A stretch of 64,000 bases of DNA. Origin: Meghimatium bilineatum. Its lineage: Eukaryota > Mollusca > Gastropoda > Stylommatophora > Philomycidae. Shown piece after piece: positions 58,923 to 64,000 of this stretch (positions are counted from its first letter, which is position 1; each line of letters begins with the position of its first letter). The notes beneath the pieces are model-generated. The model did not search any database. It saw only the letters and a list, made by a program, of their open reading frames with translations, and was not told the origin of the DNA. A program made the position numbers and the translations under genes. The stretch covers positions 37,239,129 through 37,303,128 of the forward strand of contig CM067315.1 of NCBI GenBank assembly GCA_034231615.1. Reading direction: 5' to 3'.

Positions 58923-59085
58923 CCAGCGCCGGATTTAGACTTGATAAGGCTCTAAGCTATTTGAGATGTGGGGCCCTTTATAAGTCCAGATATTATATGT
59001 CAGTGCCAAATGATTTTTTTGTGGGGGGGGGCCCTAAGCTATAGCTTGAATAGCTTATACGGAAATCCTGCACTGTCGATGGCGC
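58923..59085 (+). mobile_element. hAT-like non-autonomous element, copy 1
   Basis: Starts CAGCGCCGGATTTAGACTTG, has GGCTCTAAGCT, a run of G, then GGCCCTAAGCTATAGCTTGA and an AAATCCTGCA end. The second copy is at 60060. CAG.GCCGGAT ends resemble hAT termini. Confidence 0.6.
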
Positions 59086-59465
59086 ATAAATGTGGCACAA
59101 CGTAACTACGCTCCCGGTGGAAATCGCACAATTCTTGTTGATTATTATGGAGCTTACGTAAGAAAAAACACATTTCGCTTATAAATGTCATATTTATATA
59201 GGCATCTATATAGTATAACGTATTGTTAAAATAACACGGATACATAGACCTACACGTTAACACACTGCAAATATTGTGTATTTGTTTTGCCGCAATGTTA
59301 TTATTTCTCTTTGTGAACATTCCAATATTAAGTGAACTTCTGACCTGTTGCTACCAAAAAAGAATAGACCGTCTATCCATGCATATAGTGGCCATAATTT
59401 AATCATTGTTTTATTCATAGTTGACCAACTGATCGTTTATTCCTGCTAAAGATGGTAAAAACACA
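59086..59465. other. no recognisable feature
   Basis: A 93-codon minus-strand frame without known domain; AT-rich. Confidence 0.4.
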
Positions 59466-59672
59466 AACAGGAATAACGTTAAGTCAAACGAAATACTAAA
59501 AGAAGAGACAAAACAAGAATACATCACAGACGTTATTAGAAAAAAGCGTTGGTCATACATCGGTCACGCACTCAGAATGAATGAAGACAGAATTCCACAT
59601 CATGGTTTTACATGGTCACCGATTGGCAAAATAAACAGGGGAAGACCAAAAACAACACTTAAGCGTTGTTAA
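59466..59672 (+). mobile_element. L-E LINE RT tail
   Basis: RKKRWSYIGHALRMNEDRIP, then INRGRPKTTLKRC, in register after one frameshift. Confidence 0.75.
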
Positions 59673-59719
59673 TATTTTCAGTTGGGGACATTATCCATGA
59701 TCGTCTCCAGAAGGAGACC

Positions 59720-59925
59720 TCTGTATAGAACTAGTTAGGCAGTCATTCGTTCATTTTCTTGATTATTCTCGTAGTTTTCTTTGGTCACTATTTATATACT
59801 TGGAGTCGCATGCCAAAAATAGCCAAGGCGACTCCATGTATATAAACAGTGACAAACCGAAATGAACACAATAATCAAAAACGTTACAAATGAATGCCTA
59901 ATTAATTCTGTGAACAGGTTTTCTA
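59720..59925. mobile_element. fold-back (long inverted repeat) element
   Basis: The two ~85-90-bp arms are imperfect inverted copies. The best core is TATTTATATACTTGGAGTCG against, on the minus strand, TGTTTATATACATGGAGTCG, around an ~18-nt spacer. No coding capacity. A related single arm and loop lies at 48120-48206. Confidence 0.8.
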
Positions 59926-60059
59926 TATAGTCTAAGGTCACGCATTCTCTCGTGTCACAGTGATAACCCATCTAGCAACCTCCCTCTTTGTCTTTCTCTG
60001 TCTCGTCTGCCATCAATATTTCTAGTGGTTACTAAATGTTTGAGTTTTGTTTTTCTCAT

Positions 60060-60220
60060 CAGCGCCGGATTTAGACTTGATATGGCCCTAAGCTTTCCGG
60101 ACGTGCGGCTTTGGGACCAATAAGGCTGTAATATATTTAAGTATATATGACAATTGTTCAGGAAAGTGGGGGGGGGGCCCTAAGCTATAGATTGTGCAGC
60201 TCATACGTAAATCATGCACA
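60060..60220 (+). mobile_element. hAT-like non-autonomous element, copy 2
   Basis: CAGCGCCGGATTTAGACTTG start, GGCCCTAAGCT, G-run, GGCCCTAAGCTATAGATTG, AAATCATGCA end. About 83% similar by eye to copy 1 at the ends, with a different middle. Confidence 0.6.
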
Positions 60221-60375
60221 GCTTCTTATCACATGTCAAAATATATCTTGACTCGTACCATACTAATATATTATATAATTAACAATGGACTCAAGCATTT
60301 GATGAAATATGAGAACAATGCGCAGCTATCATAGCTTGAAGTGTTATTTCAACGTTTACTACACTGTTGTAACGT

Positions 60376-60558
60376 ATGCATGATTGACTGCAATCAGAGG
60401 TTGCTCCAAGATTGACTGCAATCAGAGGTTGCTCCAAGATTGACTGCAATCAGAGGTTGCTTCAAGATTGACTGCAATCAGAGGTAGCTCCAAGATTGAC
60501 TGCAATCAGAGGTTTCTCCAAGATTGACTGCAATCAGAGGTTGCTCCAAGATTGACTT
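60376..60558. repeat. 28-bp minisatellite, ~6.5 copies
   Basis: GATTGACTGCAATCAGAGGT units; TGATTGCAGTCAATC is a partial inverted pair (GATTGACTGCAATC). Confidence 0.95.
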
Positions 60559-60599
60559 AAAAATATGTTCCATGATTATATCTAATCTATCTAATCTAA

Positions 60600-60890
60600 A
60601 TGCAATCTAATCTAATATTATCTATCTTCAACGCTGAATACGATGCATAGAACAGAGATAACAGTTCTCCAGTTCGAGCGATGTGATAATACTGTGTGTA
60701 AATTCGTGTATGTTGTTGAGACCCATTGATGTTTGTTCTGCAAAGAATCTCTCTTTGTATTCCTCTTTTTCTTTTGCCATCTGATGCTCATTTTTAATGT
60801 TTGTAGCGGGTGTCTGTTTTCATTCATTATAAGTACATGTCTGATATAATTCCTTCGTTTTCTTCTTGTATTTTGTAGAAACATATTGTT
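60600..60890 (-). mobile_element. L-E LINE 3' ORF end
   Basis: NTRRKRRNYIRHVLIMNENR, HPLQTLKMSIRWQKKK, HTVLSHRSNWRTVISVLC in one nearly open minus frame. Confidence 0.8.
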
Positions 60891-61207
60891 GTTTCGTGCT
60901 TTCTCTTACTTGCTTTTTTGAATTGTATTCTTCTCAACTAATATTTAAGAGTTTTCTTAGACATTTATTTTCAAATGAATTTAGTTTCTTCTCGAGGATA
61001 TTTGTTATTTTCAGTTTTCGCAATCATATGTTAATAAGCATATTAATGTGAGTTGAACAGTCGTAGTTTTAGTATAGTTATTGTTTTTGGTGTCTCCAAA
61101 ATGAATAAACATGTCATGATGTTAGGTGTGTGTAAAAAGTAACTACAGGATTATAACAACTTGTTACTCTCTTGATTGATTCTGTATTGGTAGAATATAT
61201 TTCGCCC
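60891..61207. other. no recognisable feature
   Basis: T-rich sequence that may continue the L-E element on the minus strand (NKFI, KKLNSF-like), not certain. Confidence 0.4.
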
Positions 61208-61492
61208 GTGTGTTGCCAGGGCCCGAAAGGGGAGCAAAGAATAGCAACACTGTTTACCTTCCACGCATGTCGTAATAGGCGACTAAGGAGGTTATGGGAT
61301 GGAGTTGGCTGTCCTTTCCCATATAGGGTAAGTGACCCAAAGCCATGCTGAAGTCGGATGTGCCAGGCCGAAAGGCGCAGATATCACAGCAATGCTGTAA
61401 ACCATGACACAACGCATTCTGTTCTCCGGACTACATCCTGCTAATCTGCAGGAGTTTGAGAACGAACGAACGCAGAAGAAGAAGAACATATT
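61208..61492 (+). mobile_element. SINE-like repeat S-B, full length
   Basis: CCCGTGTGTTGCCAGGGCCC start, AAAGAATAGCAACACTGTTT, GAGTTGGCTGTCC, GCAATGCTGTAAACCATGAC, GGACTACATCCTGCTAATCT, ending CGCAGAAGAAGAAGAA. The best reference copy of S-B in sense orientation. Confidence 0.9.
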
Positions 61493-61785
61493 CATATTGT
61501 ACTCCTATCTCCTATGCATCACTACACCACTCCCATATGCTGCATGACTCTCTCTGATGAACATCTCTCGATTTGTTCCATGTCTATACACCACATCGAA
61601 TAAATCGAGTCATGTAATGTGTGTCAGGTATATACAGAACCAACAAACATCACTTTAAACAACACCCACATACAGTAAGAGAACAACTTTTTCTACCTAA
61701 GACCCACAATTATATCCATCCTGTCCGTGGACAATGAAATAAATTCACGTATAGGTAAAGCGGCTACTTTATTTGGTGGACTGTG
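61493..61785. other. no recognisable feature
   Basis: Nothing shared or coding noticed. Confidence 0.4.
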
Positions 61786-62290
61786 AAAGCGAGCTTTTAA
61801 AAACAATAAGCTAAAACTGAAATTGAAGATACAGATCTATCAAACATGCGTGCTGAATACACTATACTATGGAACTGAAACATGGACAACCTACACCAAA
61901 CATGAGAGGAGACTTAACATCTTTCATCTAAGATGTCTCCGCAAGATCATAATCATTAAATGGCACGATGAAATCACCAACATGGAAGTGTTACGCTACA
62001 CGCCGATACCATCTACCATGGAAACAATCAATAGAAATATATTGCGATAGCTGGGTTACGTTCGCAGAATTCCAAACTGCCTCATCCCAAAACAAGTACT
62101 ATTCGAAGAAATGGATGAAGACCATCGAACATGCGGTAGACAAATGCTGAGGTGTAAAGACAGCTGTAAATCCTCAATAAAAGGCTTTCACATAGAATCC
62201 AAAAACTGAGAAAACACGGCCGAAACTCGGGTTGTCTGGAGGCAGAACCTGCGTGCAGGAGCAGCATTGTTCAGAAATAATATGTTTAAA
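61786..62290 (+). mobile_element. L-A-like LINE RT tail
   Basis: KIQIYQTCVLNTLYYGTETW, RLNIFHLRCLRKIIIIKWHD, EITNMEVLRYTPIPSTM, then LGYVRRIPNCLIPK. RTE-type C-terminal part with one early stop after NRNILR and later frameshifts. Confidence 0.85.
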
Positions 62291-62695
62291 GATATGGAAG
62301 AAAAAGATAAAAGAAAAAAAAATCTTCAGTTGCTGTGATATGATCTTTTTAAAAGTTGCCATTTCTGAGAAAATATTCAACGGATTGCTTCTTCGTATTG
62401 CTAAATGATAGTCTGCAAGACGCAGAAGGCCATGCATACATGGACCACAATGTGGGAACAGATAGCAGATGCAGCAATCACTTTGAACTTCTATAAGCCT
62501 TTGTCATCTTTGATCTGCTGCAGTTGTATGACAAGTTTAGACAAGAAATGTCCTCTATCATTTTCTTGCTTTGTTGCGCCATGAATCTTGTACCTCGTTG
62601 TTCTATCAAGGGGCTGATGCAATTAACCCCACTCTCCTACACTTTCTAATTTTGTTCACAATGTCATGGCTGCAGTGACTAATGGTAGTGCAATA
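62291..62695. other. no recognisable feature
   Basis: Non-coding flank. Confidence 0.35.
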
Positions 62696-62868
62696 GACAG
62701 CACTGAATTCAATCAAAGCATTAGAGAAATTGGAAGATGTAGGGTGTAGTTGTCTGAGCATGTGACTGGAAGAGGCAGGACAACTTGCTCAAGACCGCGC
62801 AGAACTCATGAGATCCACAGGGATGACTACGTTCTGGAAAGAATATGTGACCTGTTGAAGATGAAGGG
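62696..62868 (+). mobile_element. L-B LINE 3' end
   Basis: EEAGQLAQDRAELMRSTGMT, then [12 protein letters not shown] end ([10 protein letters not shown]). Confidence 0.7.
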
Positions 62869-62971
62869 TGTTTTTCTTATTTTATGTACATGACAAATAT
62901 GTACGATCTGCATGATTTTGCTGGAAACCAGCGACATAAAGGGGTAAAAAAAGAGTTATTAACCAAAACAG

Positions 62972-63112
62972 AATAGGAACAGTCAGCTACCACATTCTGA
63001 ATGACATACTGAATATGAGATAGGAACAGTCAGCTACCACATTCTGAATGACATACTGAATATGAGATAGGAACAGTCAGCTACCACATTCTGAATGACG
63101 TACTGAAAATGA
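62972..63112. repeat. 47-bp minisatellite, 3 copies
   Basis: ATAGGAACAGTCAGCTACCA then CATTCTGAATGACATACTGA. Confidence 0.93.
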
Positions 63113-63159
63113 GGTCGTAGCACCTATGGAATATCACGATAAGAATCTGATATAATCAA

Positions 63160-63312
63160 TCGTCCAGCAAGCCAACCAACTAACCGACGAACCAATCAAC
63201 CGATGAACCAATCAACTGACGAACCAATCAACCGACGAACCAATCAACCAACGAACCAACCAACGAGCCAATCAACCGACGAACCAATCAACCAACGAAC
63301 CAATCAACCAAC
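63160..63312. repeat. 16-bp-based CCAATCAACCGACGAA tandem repeat
   Basis: Degenerate units of AACCAATCAACCGACG. Reads as an N/P/T/Q-rich frame, but this is a repeat artefact. Confidence 0.9.
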
Positions 63313-64000
63313 GACACACCGAGAAACCAAACATTTCTGTTATGTCCCGAATCTATGTTCCACGAATGACATAACATTTGGTCTATTCATTTGTAGCTTG
63401 TTTTATAACTATATATATGTACATACATGTCACGCTTGTAGCGTGTTTTATAACTATATATATATATATATATATGTTACGTTTAATATTTGATAAAGCA
63501 TGTTTCTGGTATGTTCAAAGGTAAAGCTTCTTTCTGGTAACACTTTCAAAATGTTCTTATAGCGCATCCCGAATGTTATGTGTTTTTGATCTTCCTTGAT
63601 TTATGTAGCATGTTTTGCTGTGTCAGAGGACAGACAGAATAATTTTCATGTTCGGTTGCATTGTCCCTCGTCTGCAGAATCTGGTGTCCAGTTCAGGAAG
63701 AAGTAGACCAGCCTGGAGATGAAGGTCTCGTATTTGAATGTTGGGAGACGTGTTCAGTCTTGTATGCCTGGTGCTGCAACAAGACACAAATCAAGTTAAC
63801 GACGAGTGGATGGAGTCGATGAACAAAAGAATAGAATGACCAAAAAGAGATAAAACAGAGAGAAGCACTTTATAACACAACATGAGAGACAATGAAAGGA
63901 AAATTACATTATATTCTATTTATATGAACATATTTCTACTTTATGGATAAATTATGTGTTGTAATAGTAATGAACAAGTTGCGTGTTGTAATAGTAATAA
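63313..64000. other. right edge, no gene
   Basis: A duplicated GTTTTATAACTATATATAT block with (TA)n at 63403-63474, and a TGTTGTAATAGTAATGAACA duplication at the very end; otherwise nothing recognised. Confidence 0.5.

Noticed and set aside
63203..63493. N/T/P/Q-rich 96-codon frame
   Set aside because: Generated by the CCAATCAACCGACGAA tandem repeat and a TA-rich tail.

Overview
This is eukaryotic (metazoan, invertebrate) nuclear DNA. It is AT-rich, has long introns with GT..AG splice sites, and contains two recognisable single-copy animal genes in a sea of retroelement fragments, SINE-like repeats and more than twenty minisatellites. The phylum cannot be fixed from this window. The mixture of zinc-finger-tailed LINEs, a GIY-YIG retroelement, mariner and piggyBac fits a mollusc-like or other large-genome invertebrate, but that is inference only.

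Gene 1, minus strand, about 1.13-26.88 kb: a cystathionine gamma-lyase (CTH/CSE) gene. Eleven coding exons join in one consistent reading frame (447 codons to the last confident splice donor). All key PLP-enzyme residues are visible. There is an N-terminal extension of about 40-48 residues that looks like a mitochondrial presequence. The exact C-terminus is not settled.

Gene 2, plus strand, about 30.23-54.53 kb: a complete WDR18 orthologue (ribosome-biogenesis WD40 protein). Eleven exons give exactly 437 codons plus stop, against 432 residues in human WDR18. The two genes are head to head, with start codons about 3.36 kb apart. The intergenic gap holds a SINE and the 5' part of a LINE.

The rest is intron or flank. 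I labelled dispersed LINE families by protein motif. L-A: RTE-like, ending in a C2H2 finger, with the motif GGQKK. L-B: ends in FWKEYVT. L-C: FADD reverse transcriptase, motif [15 protein letters not shown]-like tail. L-D: I/Jockey-like with APE endonuclease, YADD reverse transcriptase and RNase H. L-E: motif YIGHVLRMNE. L-F: motif [12 protein letters not shown]: motif GRPREM. Others are single pieces, including a GIY-YIG (Penelope-like) C-terminus. Two related GAA-tailed SINE-like families (S-A about 160 bp, S-B about 285 bp) recur about thirteen times, and several tRNA-derived SINEs are present. DNA transposons are a mariner remnant, a piggyBac remnant lying inside an L-C LINE at its TTAA target, a piggyBac-type MITE, hAT-like elements and a fold-back element.

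The most unusual content is the minisatellites. One is a 55-copy, 45-bp array in CTH intron 7. Each unit carries a splice donor and acceptor on one strand and AATAAA on the other. A 33-copy, 68-bp array in WDR18 intron 6 is visibly built from the tail of the local SINE and has higher-order structure. A 13-copy array is built from the tail of a tRNA-SINE. From 55 kb to the end of the window I see no host gene, only transposon pieces and tandem repeats.
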